This document shows, piece after piece, positions 25,801-33,594 of a DNA stretch of 33,594 bases (within the stretch, counting starts at the first letter, position 1; the number at the start of each line of letters is the position of its first letter). The notes beneath the pieces were generated by a model that did no database searches, was not told the DNA's origin, and saw nothing but the letters and a program-made list of their open reading frames with translations. The stretch is taken from positions 1 to 33,594 of the forward strand of contig CAMVLM010000029.1 in the NCBI GenBank assembly GCA_947168335.1, in the 5' to 3' direction. This stretch comes from an uncultured Butyrivibrio sp. GTDB taxonomy: Bacteria > Bacillota > Clostridia > Lachnospirales > Lachnospiraceae. The position numbers were made by a program, and so were the translations under genes.

Positions 25801-28800
25801 GAAATAGTTAATGTCAGAGCGAAAACAGGTGATTATTATCTGGATTTCAAAAATGCGTATGGATCTAATCTGGATCAGAATGCGGCAATACAGGAAGTTG
25901 TTCAGGTAGATGATGGAAAGATTCTGGTTATCAACCTTGATCTTACAAATTATGACACATATAGCCTGGGTGACAGAAGCTTTTGGATTAATAGAAAACT
26001 GGCTGCATACCTTAGCTATGACGAACTGGGAGCAAGAGTGATAATAAATCCCTTGCAGCTTGTTGGAAATCAGTTTGTGCCTTATACAGGAACGCTGAAT
26101 ATTACAAGCATGGTCGGAACTGTTATAGCGCCTTATGCTACTGTTAATGAGTATGGGCTTTATGGTGCGGTAATAGCAAAGAATGTTAATCATGCAGGCG
26201 GTGAAATCCACAGGATGACACTACTCAGATACAGTGATGAGATATTGAGTGTCACAGCAATCAATTCACTGACTGATGATGAAAATCTTGAATTTAACGT
26301 AACAAAGGTAATAAATGGCGTTCCTGCTACTGAAGCTGATACCGGAAAATTCCAGTTTTCACTGGATATGCTTGATCCTGAAAGAAGACAGGGCTGGATA
26401 AATGTTAAAACGGTTTCCAATGAAGGCTCAAATGTGACCTTCCGCGTTTCACCTGCATTCCTTAATATGCAATATGGTGATGGACAAAATGACAATTCCG
26501 GTCACACATATTACTTCAGAATCACCGAGAATGATATTTCGAATACCTACAGCAGCAGTTATACAAAAGATGATACCGCTATTCTTGTAAAAGTTAAGTA
26601 TTACGAGGGCGGAGAAACAAACTATTACAGAATCAGTGCGGGAGAACTTGAGTATATATCCAGCCATCCCGGTATAGGTTATTACAATAATGAGCATAGA
26701 ATTGATGCGAGTAAAGACACTGACCAGTTAAAGTATGTGGCATTTAACAACAAAACTGCTGAGACTGTGGACATTGAAGTTACAAAGGCATGGGTATTAA
26801 ATGGTCAGGGCGAGGATAAGATTCCGAATATTTTCGCAGCAAGAGTCGGAGCTGATGTGGTTCTTCAATTGTATGCTGACGGAAGATCTATACCGCCTTA
26901 TGAGTGCACGCCATCAATTACAGTTTCATCTAATCCCAAGGAAAAGGTGGAAAAAGCTGATGTGGCATGGATTTATAAATGGTCAAAGCTTCCTAAATAT
27001 GACAGCCAGGGAAGTCTTATAAAATATACGGTTGCAGAAACCACAGTACCGACAGGATTTACTACAGACACACCGACGGACAAGCCTATAACCATAGAAT
27101 ATTCTGATGAGGAATACCATGATTCCGAGACTGGCTCAGAAACTCTCGGACTTGGAACAATAATAAACACCGGTACATCACTTAAGCTGACACTCTATAA
27201 ATATGAGGATAACAAGCTGGCGAAGCATTCTTATGAATTCTGGATGAGGATGGCAAGAGATGATAGTGATGCCTGGAGTAACAGTAGCTCAGGTGCTGTT
27301 CTTTATAATGAAACAAGTGGAGACAAGAAGGGTGTTATTGAGTACACCATAGACCCTGCAGATTGGGGTATGGAAGCCGGACACACATATTATCTCAGAT
27401 TTAACGAACCTTATGGCGATAAAGACGGCAATTATGGTTATCCTTACAGAGATAAAGGAATAGTTATTGCAAAGATTACATATAATGGCGTGAATGATAT
27501 AGCAATCAACTATTACCGTATAGATCAATCTGTGACTGATGACAGAGTACCTGAAACAATTGGCAGGTATAACATTGGAAAGAGTGTTGCAGTATATGGA
27601 GTATATGCTCAGCCTCTGGCAGTCGCACTTGTAAAGGAGTATTGCAAGCCCGAGAATGAGGTAACAGGAGATAAGGTAGCCTTTTATAATTCCAAAACTG
27701 AGAACATCAACATCACTGTTGTTAAAGAATGGGATGAGCTTGTTGGACAGGCAAAAAATGAAAAGGCGGTTGCTGATAGTATTTGGGATGTTACTTTTAA
27801 GCTTTTAAGACGCCCTAAGGACAGTAATGGAAATTGGGAATTAGCTGAGGAATACACAATCAGAACTCCTAATATTTATCAGGAATCTGAAGGCGCAGAT
27901 TTTGAGGGAGATCTTTGTGATTATCCTGAGGACTGGACTTATAAGTCAAAAGAGATTACCTTTAATAATCTCAGCTCGCAGTATGAGTACAAGATAGAAG
28001 AATACTATGGAAGCGAGCAGCTTAATCCAGAGAGCTATGTACACAGCGCAGGCTATACTGACAGCGGAACAGCTAATACGGTTAATGGCTTCAAGCTTGA
28101 AAAGGTAACTGAGGAAGTTGATTCTGAGGGCAACATAAAGTTTACACTTCACAACACGCCTTACATCCAGCTTAACAAGTACTGGAAGATGAATGGAAAT
28201 ATCGTTTCTACCGAGGATGCAAAGCAATTGGGATTCGGTAGCGTTTATGTGAAACTTTACCGTAACCACAGAGCAGATAAGACCTATGTTCAGCTTACAA
28301 AGAATGAACTTTCCAAGGGTTCTTCACAGTATGTAATAGAAACGGCCCATGGAGCAATCATAGAACTAAGCAGTGGAAATGACTGGTATGCAGAGTTTGC
28401 GCTTGATAGAAAATGGGATAATGCTCCCGGACAGACACATGTATATCAGTATGTTTACATGATGGTGGAATGTGACAGGGAAGGTAATGAAATAGCAGAG
28501 ACCCCTTACGTTACATACGGAAGTGTAAACACAAGCAATGTGACAAGAACCGGATCCGATTATAACTATGTTCGTGGATTCAAGGACAAGATCAAAACAG
28601 ATAAGACCAATTGGGAAGATGCTTGGGTATCGGGTAATAACTATCCTATCTGTAAATTGAATGTAACAAACAGCAGAGATGGATTTACACTTCCTGAATC
28701 AGGAGGAATGGGAAAACTTCCATTCACAATTGGAGGACTTCTTCTGGCAACGGCTGCGCTTATCGGAGAAGAATATATTCGCAGGAAGCGCCGCAAGTAC

Positions 28801-28809
28801 CATAAGTGA
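22810..28809 (+). CDS. Giant LPxSG-anchored surface adhesin with Cna_B-type repeats
   Basis: A 1999-residue wall-anchored protein. A signal/anchor helix lies at about 24-42 (MVVALLVTTVTLYALNKAAS). A Ser/Asp/Glu/Asn-rich linker spans about 62-245. Two related beta domains with a GYTFVKATYEGK-like core cover 247-534, with a second Ser/Glu-rich insert at 441-479. A domain at about 540-717 is shared with the second adhesin. A region resembling choice-of-anchor A domains (GTVIAPYATV, GAVIAKNVNHAGGEIHRM) covers about 720-1150. Then FctA-like and Cna_B-like modules alternate to about 1945 (FNVTKVING, IEVTKAWVLNG, ITVVKEWDE, IQLNKYWKMNG). The C-terminus is a sorting signal: LPESG (1961-1965), a hydrophobic stretch and RRKRRK. 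GGGGTG lies 8 nt before the ATG. Expression is under the c-di-GMP riboswitch. No sortase gene is in the window. The ligand is unknown. Confidence 0.88.
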   Translation: MAKKHTDKEKLTDYLKKHDVMRRWGMVMMVVALLVTTVTLYALNKAASAVTEEGAEEVGMVLNINTSDSNSDGESTESGSDDGSTDSESDDSTSDAGENDNSSEDNNSDAGSGDDNGSNDSSDENADSDNTESSEDTGSDDGDSGQDTGSENASDNTGDDSSDSNTDDSSDTGSSNESPESVNTNQSDSSDGDSSEGDSSDAAQDASSTEETDEEDTEEDEEEDEDKDKKEEDKDKEDKDEITKDVVLTVSYLDEDGYLVTDQDGNAVSDSKELNISDSMDISTEAPEVEGYTFVKATYEGKSIDTITVRKYTASDENEYRYYELGRSGADSIEVKADAEVRFIYKASDEKKQEKRKKIVIDNVKITGLYKDTDDNVIAENSELVTTDMMDLTNKENITQIDGFFFDKAVYDGKKIVSIKAVEKEITTEMIQKAIEEGKAEDISEEESSSEENSAEAESSSDSESESSEASSEQSETSDDAGKNVVILKEDEEGNTTVEEGSATTYAAYEVVTADDERIELTEDAEINFVYLKANTQESFEVSNDRVTVTAKLSNPAALPEGVALSVKELNAETEGYNYNAYLQAMNNNAEAIAQASGQTEAQTYSENNTLLYDIAFMLDGVEYKLAEGTVTVSMKLNNNQISEDLGAQNAEEVTVVHMPVSEEIMQNVDTTGDATDISANDITVEVLSDSNIELGQNEDTVEFETGSFSVFAMTSSVSEYTWTGIGLGNNNTADWVVNSLGNAVYFGVVADTFAANGVDFESNVAINNLTNYTNYTFYNYDRGELDFSDRRTYKVRVYKRASKPGTYNFALYDDKDAQTAPTYTFSIDAQTYSGGYYVGEHYLDGIALGKLNKYVYEVNVTKDASGNDVYTPIKEGDICTVTTADGEESAFTVTYTESSYISNEKGNDLLKTLSGSFVTNWERNYYSDYDAKMVLSEGCTLSYKTDNSSYETITKIGGELDKKTYNGTFPVDVNAMLGSAAEVSKALAGAIDCNSLEIVNVRAKTGDYYLDFKNAYGSNLDQNAAIQEVVQVDDGKILVINLDLTNYDTYSLGDRSFWINRKLAAYLSYDELGARVIINPLQLVGNQFVPYTGTLNITSMVGTVIAPYATVNEYGLYGAVIAKNVNHAGGEIHRMTLLRYSDEILSVTAINSLTDDENLEFNVTKVINGVPATEADTGKFQFSLDMLDPERRQGWINVKTVSNEGSNVTFRVSPAFLNMQYGDGQNDNSGHTYYFRITENDISNTYSSSYTKDDTAILVKVKYYEGGETNYYRISAGELEYISSHPGIGYYNNEHRIDASKDTDQLKYVAFNNKTAETVDIEVTKAWVLNGQGEDKIPNIFAARVGADVVLQLYADGRSIPPYECTPSITVSSNPKEKVEKADVAWIYKWSKLPKYDSQGSLIKYTVAETTVPTGFTTDTPTDKPITIEYSDEEYHDSETGSETLGLGTIINTGTSLKLTLYKYEDNKLAKHSYEFWMRMARDDSDAWSNSSSGAVLYNETSGDKKGVIEYTIDPADWGMEAGHTYYLRFNEPYGDKDGNYGYPYRDKGIVIAKITYNGVNDIAINYYRIDQSVTDDRVPETIGRYNIGKSVAVYGVYAQPLAVALVKEYCKPENEVTGDKVAFYNSKTENINITVVKEWDELVGQAKNEKAVADSIWDVTFKLLRRPKDSNGNWELAEEYTIRTPNIYQESEGADFEGDLCDYPEDWTYKSKEITFNNLSSQYEYKIEEYYGSEQLNPESYVHSAGYTDSGTANTVNGFKLEKVTEEVDSEGNIKFTLHNTPYIQLNKYWKMNGNIVSTEDAKQLGFGSVYVKLYRNHRADKTYVQLTKNELSKGSSQYVIETAHGAIIELSSGNDWYAEFALDRKWDNAPGQTHVYQYVYMMVECDREGNEIAETPYVTYGSVNTSNVTRTGSDYNYVRGFKDKIKTDKTNWEDAWVSGNNYPICKLNVTNSRDGFTLPESGGMGKLPFTIGGLLLATAALIGEEYIRRKRRKYHK

Positions 28810-28819
28810 TTGTTGATTT

Positions 28820-28848
28820 TTGGATTTAAAAGTTCTATTATGTACAAT
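28820..28848 (+). promoter_or_regulatory. Possible promoter of the coiled-coil gene
   Basis: TTGGAT (28820-28825), 17-nt spacer, TACAAT (28843-28848). No terminator follows the adhesin, so read-through from the riboswitch transcript is also possible. Confidence 0.4.
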
Positions 28849-28894
28849 GCACTAAACCGCGTGTATTTATGTACTAAAATCCGAGGAGAATTTT

Positions 28895-29713
28895 ATGGCA
28901 CAGAAAGAACTTAGAAAATTAAACAGAAAAGAACTACTCCAGATGCTGGTGGAATTTTCAGAAGAAGCTGAATCTATCCGCGAACATGAGAAGGAAATGC
29001 AGGAACAGTTTGACAGGGAGAGAGAGCAGCTGATTTCTCAGATGGCAGAAGAGAGAGCAGATCTTTTATCCAAGTTTGACGAAGAGAAGGCTGAGATGAG
29101 AGCCAAGTTCAATGAGCAGAAGGATATTCAGCTTCAGAAGTTTAACAAGGATATATCCGGTCTGAAGGCCAGACATGAGCGTGAGTTCGAGGGCTTCAGA
29201 AACAGACTTGAGAGAGAAAAAGCTGAGATCCGTGCTGAGGTTGATAAGAAACTTGAACAGATAGAAAATGCCGGCTCCCTGGCAGAAGCTGCCCTTACTA
29301 TCAATGGCTTTTTTGAAGCTGCGCAAAAGGCTTCGGAGCAGTTTGTTTCCAGCTTCGAGGAAAAAGGAAGCCATGCTGATGAGGCAAGCCTTGAGGCAGA
29401 AAGAATAAAGAAAAATGCGGAAGAAGTAATCGCAAAAGCAATGGAAACTCTTGATCTTGCGGAAGCAAAGGTCAATGAAATGGAAGCTGATTATAAAGCT
29501 CAGATTGAAAAGCTTGAAAAAGAAAATGAGAAATTAAAGAAAAAGGTAGAAAAAAAGGCCACAACAAAAAAGACATCTGCAGCTAAGAAAACGACAACTT
29601 CAAAAACTACATCTAAAAAGGCTTCAAAAAAGGATGTAGAGGAAACTGACAACAAAGATGAAGAATCACAAAATGCAATAAAAAATGAAAAGGAGGAAGA
29701 TTTAATTATTTAG
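28895..29713 (+). CDS. Coiled-coil protein with Lys/Thr/Ala-rich tail, function unknown
   Basis: A 272-residue, very charged protein with no signal peptide or membrane helix. The N-terminus LRKLNRKELLQMLVEFSEE is a short conserved-looking helix, then heptad-like Glu/Lys/Arg-rich helices run from about 20 to 125 and 160 to 220, with a less charged break near 127-155 (GSLAEAALTINGFFEAAQKA). Residues about 220-250 are Lys/Thr/Ser/Ala-rich (KKATTKKTSAAKK, TSKKASKK), like histone-H1-type DNA-binding tails, followed by an acidic end. GAGGAG lies before the ATG. It lies between an adhesin and a signal peptidase. I do not assign a function; a scaffold or nucleoid-linked role is possible. Confidence 0.75.
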   Translation: MAQKELRKLNRKELLQMLVEFSEEAESIREHEKEMQEQFDREREQLISQMAEERADLLSKFDEEKAEMRAKFNEQKDIQLQKFNKDISGLKARHEREFEGFRNRLEREKAEIRAEVDKKLEQIENAGSLAEAALTINGFFEAAQKASEQFVSSFEEKGSHADEASLEAERIKKNAEEVIAKAMETLDLAEAKVNEMEADYKAQIEKLEKENEKLKKKVEKKATTKKTSAAKKTTTSKTTSKKASKKDVEETDNKDEESQNAIKNEKEEDLII

Positions 29714-29773
29714 TATATTACTACGTTTGCACATTTAATTAAGTTACATGTTGACAATCATGGAAATGGCAAC

Positions 29774-29827
29774 TTGTCAAGTACGAATTTTGAATTAAAG
29801 GTTTCAATATCCGTACTAAACAGACAA
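29774..29827. promoter_or_regulatory. Nested inverted repeats upstream of the signal peptidase gene
   Basis: Three nested arm pairs: TTGTC/GACAA (29774-29778, 29823-29827), AGTACG/CGTACT (29780-29785, 29812-29817) and TTGAA/TTCAA (29790-29794, 29803-29807). TTGACAA at 29751 also mirrors TTGTCAA at 29774. A TATAAT (29839-29844) follows, so this may be a regulator site near a promoter. No known motif was recognised. Confidence 0.35.
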
Positions 29828-29903
29828 ATAGCTTCTTGTATAATGTAAAAGCACGTTATGAAACACGCTACTTATGCGATAAAGCTAAGAAATAGTGGGA
29901 CAT

Positions 29904-30593
29904 ATGATTTCAAAGGAAAAGAACGTTCAGAAGATCAGGGAAGAAATACCCAAAGAACAACTGAATAGGCCTTCATTGGAAGAGCTAAGGACTGAATTAA
30001 AGCGTGAATACCGAAAGCATGATTACAGAAGAACACTTCGAAACACCTTAATTGTTATCGTAGTGGTGGCAGCATTGTCAGTACTCATTTCGAGTTTCTT
30101 CATTACGGTGCTAAAGGTTACCGGCGACAGTATGACTCCAACCCTTGAAACGGGACAGATAGTCATCGCCAATAACTACGCAACGTTCGAGACCGGCGAG
30201 CTGATAGCTTTTTACTATAACAACAAGGTGCTGGTCAAGAGAGTTATAGGTTCTCCCGGAGATTGGGTAAACATCGATGATACTGGAAAAGTATTCGTAA
30301 ACGGTGTGGAGATCCAGGAGCCATATATCTCAGATCCAAGTCAGTATGCGGAAGGCGTTTCGGAAGGTGATAAGATCACATTCCCTTACCAGGTACCGGA
30401 CAAAAGATATTTTGTTCTGGGAGATCACAGGTCAGTTTCGATTGACTCGAGATCGTCAACGGTAGGTTGTGTATCCGCAGAACAGCTGATTGGTGGCGTG
30501 GTATTCAGGATTTATCCTTTTAGCAGCTTCGGAACGATCGACAGCGTAACAGCTAATGAGGGGAATGTTGTTACAGGTAATGAAGCTGAGTAA
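29904..30593 (+). CDS. lepB: Type I signal peptidase
   Basis: A 229-residue membrane peptidase that cuts signal peptides on the outer face. A basic N-terminal segment of about 45 residues precedes one membrane helix (about 47-70). Catalytic S76 lies in VTGDSMTPTL and general-base K112 in VLVKRVIGSPGD; box E is VLGDHRSVSIDSR. Both catalytic residues are present, unlike the inactive SipA-type proteins of streptococcal pilus islands. Start choice is uncertain: the ATG at 29904 has GTGGGA very close, and an in-frame GTG at 29895 would add three residues. It lies between two giant adhesins, suggesting it processes them, possibly at their long signal segments; that is inferred. It probably shares a transcript with the adhesin 44 nt downstream. 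Confidence 0.9.
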   Translation: MISKEKNVQKIREEIPKEQLNRPSLEELRTELKREYRKHDYRRTLRNTLIVIVVVAALSVLISSFFITVLKVTGDSMTPTLETGQIVIANNYATFETGELIAFYYNNKVLVKRVIGSPGDWVNIDDTGKVFVNGVEIQEPYISDPSQYAEGVSEGDKITFPYQVPDKRYFVLGDHRSVSIDSRSSTVGCVSAEQLIGGVVFRIYPFSSFGTIDSVTANEGNVVTGNEAE

Positions 30594-30637
30594 TAGTTGT
30601 AACATTTATGGGCGGAGAAGGTTAAGGAAGATTAGTA

Positions 30638-33594
30638 ATGGCAAACGTAGATAAAAATCGTATAGATGGTCTTGTAAAAAAACACACCTATCTTAAGAGA
30701 TGGGTTTCCATAATGCTGGTTCTGGCACTCCTGGTAACAACAGTGACCATGTACGCACTGAATAAATCAGCTACTGCTGTTTCAGAGGACACTGCAGATA
30801 ATGTAGGAATGGTTCTTGCTGATACAGAAACCGAAAGCGAACAGACTGATGGTTCACTGGATAGCAGCGAAGCTTCATCTGACAGTTCAGAGGATGGCAG
30901 CTCTCAGGAAGAAAACAGCGATTCTTCTGATGCCGGAAGTACAGATGCTTCAGGAGAGGAGAACAGCGGTGACAATTCATCTGATAACAGTTCGACAGAG
31001 TCATCAGACAGCAACTCTGAAGAGACAACAAGCAGCTCTGAGGATTCATCCAACAGTAGTTCAGAGGAATCATCAAACAGCAGCTCAGAAGAGTCTTCTG
31101 ACAGCAACTCAGAGAGTAGCGAATCAACAGATGATGCTTCCAATGATTCAAGTGAAGAGTCATCTGATGATGCTTCAAACGGTAACACCGAAGAAGATGC
31201 TGATGCCCAAACCGGTGATACTGAGGAAGTCAATGAGAATAATGATGAAGAACTTACACAGGATGTAGTTCTTACAGTTTCTTATAAAGATGAAAACGGC
31301 GAGAGCATCGCTGATGATAAAGAGATAAATATTTCTGAGAGCATCAACTTCTCAGAAGAAGCACCTGAGATTGAAGGTTATACATTCAAGAACGCAGAGT
31401 ATGATAATGCAGTGATCACCAAGATCACAGTCAAGAAGGATGCCAATGAGTACAAGTACTATGAGGTAACTCTTGAGGATGAGTCGACTGTAGAAGTCAA
31501 AAAGGATGCAACTGTAGTTCTTGCTTATAACACGGTTGTTGCAAGCAACATAAAGCTCACAGCAAAGTTTATTGACAAGAGTGGTGAAGAACTTAAGGAA
31601 AGCGCTGAGCTTGCAATTTCAAATGAAACTGATCTTACTAAGAAAGATAACGTAGATTCAATTGAGAATTACTTCTATATAAATGCAAAGTATGATGATA
31701 AGAAGATAACAAAGATTACTCCGGTTGTTTCAGAGAATGAAGGCGATCAGGATGAGAATGAAAAGAAAATCTCTTCTTATGATATTACAACTAAAGACGG
31801 TGACACAGTAACTGTAACAGAAGATGCTGAAATCGTTCTTACATATTATAAAGCAAGTGAGGAGACAAATTATGAGTTCTCTGATGATAAGCTTACTGTA
31901 AAAGCAACAGTTGATGAGGGTGCATTCCCTGAGGATATCGAGCTTGCTATTAAAGAAGTTAATGCTGCAACAGAAGGATATAACTATGATGCATATATCC
32001 AGGCACTTAACGATAACGCAGACAAGATTGCAAATACAGATTCAAATTCTGAATCAGATGAAAATAATGAGTCAGAAGATGAGTCTGAGGATAAAGAAAA
32101 TGTATCTTATGATGAGAAAAATACTATCCTTTATGATATTGCATTCATGCTTGACGGAGTTGAGTATCAGCCCGCTTCAGGCTCTGTAAATGTAAGCTTT
32201 GAGTTCAAGGATAAGCAGCTTACTGATACACTTTCTGCAACCGATGAGAAAGACATTACTGTAGTGCATCTTCCTATCAAAGATGATGTTAAAGAAGAGT
32301 CTGATGCAAATAGTACAGAAGAAGCTACGGATATTACTGCTGATGATGTTGAAGTTAAGCCTATTTCAGAAGCAACAGCTGAAGTTCATAATGATGAAAA
32401 GATTGAGTTTACAGAAGATAGTTTCTCAATCTTTGCGGTAATGGCTTATTCACATCATGAACCAGGTACGGATACATTTGAAACTGTTTTGGGTGATGCT
32501 ATCAACTTCGGTATTGTGACAAATAGTCTTGATGTAAGCGAATCTCAGACTAACTTTGCTGTTAAATACCTTAAGGCAGGGGGGCAGTTTGGTAATGATT
32601 TGACTAATAATGCTGAGCAGACTTTCATTGCTGGAAGTATTGATGGAACCTTTAATATAAAAGGATATCCTGCTCATTTTATTACTCCTGCAGAGTACGC
32701 AAGTCATATTGTCAATGCGAAGGATTATACTTTAAGCCTTAATACAGCTTATACATCTTCAGAATTAAATAAAGCTATTGATGATATGCTTCAGTACTCA
32801 AGGGATGCTTCCGCTGATCTGGTACGTAATCAGAATAATGATAATACTGTTTACCTGTATCCGGATAGGTCAGACAATCCCCAGTGGTACTGGATTGATA
32901 CAACTAATTTTGGTGCAGGAACATATTACGTAACAATAACTGATGATGATCTGAGAAATAAGATAAACAGCGCAAGTAAATTAAAAATATACAAGAATTC
33001 AAATCAAACTATTGTATTTAATGTTACTGCTACAAATCCGGTTTACTTACAGAAATTTGAAGTTAGTACAGACTTGCAGCAGTTTGTTGGCTCAGATGCG
33101 ATGGCAAGTAAGGGTTACACCAACATTACAAGAACCCTTATCTGGAATTTTATAAATGCACCTGAGGTTTACAGTACGGGCGGAGTTTCTGGTGTTTTCA
33201 TTTCCGGAAGGTCAGACTCAAAATGGACCAACCAGGTTACATCAAGTGGATGGCTGTTGTTCCCGAATGTAGTTCTTAAGGCACAGGAATGGCACAACAC
33301 CTATGACGGAATCAGACAGATAAGTGGAACGGCTCAACTTCAGGCATATAAGACCATTGATGGAAAGAATTCTACAGTTACAGGATTCTGGTTCACTCTC
33401 TACAGACAGGATGGTAATTCATGGACTAAAGTTGAGGAATGTAAGAATGATTCTACTACGCCTCATAATGTAATATTTAGTACGATTACATATGGAGGAG
33501 ATAAAGACAAAGCAGGCAATACCGGTTATCAGTATGTTGATATTAAAGAAGGCGAAAGCACAGACATAATCTACAGGATTGTAGAAAGCAAGGG
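30638..33594 (+). CDS. Second giant surface adhesin, paralogue, cut by window end
   Basis: An open frame of 985 codons running off the window; the C-terminus is missing. AAGGAAG lies 7 nt before the ATG. The N-terminus is a clear paralogue of the first adhesin: membrane/signal segment with ALLVTTVTMYALNKSATAVS (compare ALLVTTVTLYALNKAASAVT) and GMVLA. A Ser/Asp/Glu/Asn-rich linker follows (about 66-205), then DVVLTVSYKDENG and GYTFKNAEYDN domains, a block ELAIKEVNAATEGYNYDAYI (compare ELNAETEGYNYNAYL), an acidic Asn/Ser/Glu insert near 470-490, the FTEDSFSIFAVMAYS segment and a choice-of-anchor-A-like start (LGDAINFGIVTNSLDVSESQ). It has no riboswitch of its own; only 44 nt separate it from the signal peptidase gene. 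Confidence 0.87.
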   Translation, partial: MANVDKNRIDGLVKKHTYLKRWVSIMLVLALLVTTVTMYALNKSATAVSEDTADNVGMVLADTETESEQTDGSLDSSEASSDSSEDGSSQEENSDSSDAGSTDASGEENSGDNSSDNSSTESSDSNSEETTSSSEDSSNSSSEESSNSSSEESSDSNSESSESTDDASNDSSEESSDDASNGNTEEDADAQTGDTEEVNENNDEELTQDVVLTVSYKDENGESIADDKEINISESINFSEEAPEIEGYTFKNAEYDNAVITKITVKKDANEYKYYEVTLEDESTVEVKKDATVVLAYNTVVASNIKLTAKFIDKSGEELKESAELAISNETDLTKKDNVDSIENYFYINAKYDDKKITKITPVVSENEGDQDENEKKISSYDITTKDGDTVTVTEDAEIVLTYYKASEETNYEFSDDKLTVKATVDEGAFPEDIELAIKEVNAATEGYNYDAYIQALNDNADKIANTDSNSESDENNESEDESEDKENVSYDEKNTILYDIAFMLDGVEYQPASGSVNVSFEFKDKQLTDTLSATDEKDITVVHLPIKDDVKEESDANSTEEATDITADDVEVKPISEATAEVHNDEKIEFTEDSFSIFAVMAYSHHEPGTDTFETVLGDAINFGIVTNSLDVSESQTNFAVKYLKAGGQFGNDLTNNAEQTFIAGSIDGTFNIKGYPAHFITPAEYASHIVNAKDYTLSLNTAYTSSELNKAIDDMLQYSRDASADLVRNQNNDNTVYLYPDRSDNPQWYWIDTTNFGAGTYYVTITDDDLRNKINSASKLKIYKNSNQTIVFNVTATNPVYLQKFEVSTDLQQFVGSDAMASKGYTNITRTLIWNFINAPEVYSTGGVSGVFISGRSDSKWTNQVTSSGWLLFPNVVLKAQEWHNTYDGIRQISGTAQLQAYKTIDGKNSTVTGFWFTLYRQDGNSWTKVEECKNDSTTPHNVIFSTITYGGDKDKAGNTGYQYVDIKEGESTDIIYRIVESK

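Noticed and set aside
30816..31268. Open frames of about 100-150 codons on both strands over the start of the second adhesin
   Set aside because: They overlap the low-complexity linker of a long frame that starts at 30638 with a good ribosome site and is open to the window end.

Overview
The window looks like chromosomal DNA from a low-to-mid GC Gram-positive gut or rumen anaerobe of the Lachnospiraceae (Butyrivibrio, Pseudobutyrivibrio or Roseburia type). The grounds are clostridial lipoprotein signals and strong AGGAGG ribosome sites, a GH43/GH51 arabinan system, ABC sugar importers without their own ATPase, a DUF6171-type protein, an L20-leader infC-rpmI-rplT operon with an AUU start codon, and large Cna_B-type LPxSG surface proteins under a cyclic-di-GMP riboswitch. 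The genus is inferred, not proven.

Region 1 (1-8408, plus strand) is an arabinan/arabino-oligosaccharide module. It holds a cytoplasmic GH43 enzyme, a GH43 endo-arabinanase lipoprotein, an AraNPQ-like importer (binding lipoprotein and two permeases), a small Cys-rich protein and a cytoplasmic GH51 arabinofuranosidase. The importer and the GH51 gene are preceded by a shared 48-nt promoter block. The likely flow is surface cleavage of arabinan, import of oligosaccharides, then trimming to arabinose inside the cell.

Region 2 (8366-16220) is a second sugar module. A minus-strand importer (binding lipoprotein and two permeases) and a LacI-type repressor lie divergent from a plus-strand P-loop kinase and a GH13_18 sucrose-phosphorylase-like enzyme. 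Four copies of a 14-nt near-palindrome, consensus CTTTTRCGCATAAG, bracket the promoters and are the probable LacI operators.

Region 3 (16255-22261) contains an ArsR-type winged-helix regulator with a large beta-rich C-terminal domain, a secreted Ig-like/SGNH hydrolase, purA, a small membrane protein overlapping a HAD phosphatase, and the infC-rpmI-rplT operon with its leader attenuator.

Region 4 (22262-33594) is a surface-protein island. A c-di-GMP-I riboswitch with a terminator platform precedes a 1999-residue LPxSG adhesin. A coiled-coil protein with a histone-H1-like tail, a type I signal peptidase and a second, paralogous giant adhesin (cut off by the window end) follow. This is the most unusual part of the window. 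The arms of the riboswitch and terminator suggest an OFF switch, and both adhesins carry their Ser/Asp-rich linker at the N-terminus. No tRNA, rRNA, insertion sequence, CRISPR array or phage gene was seen.
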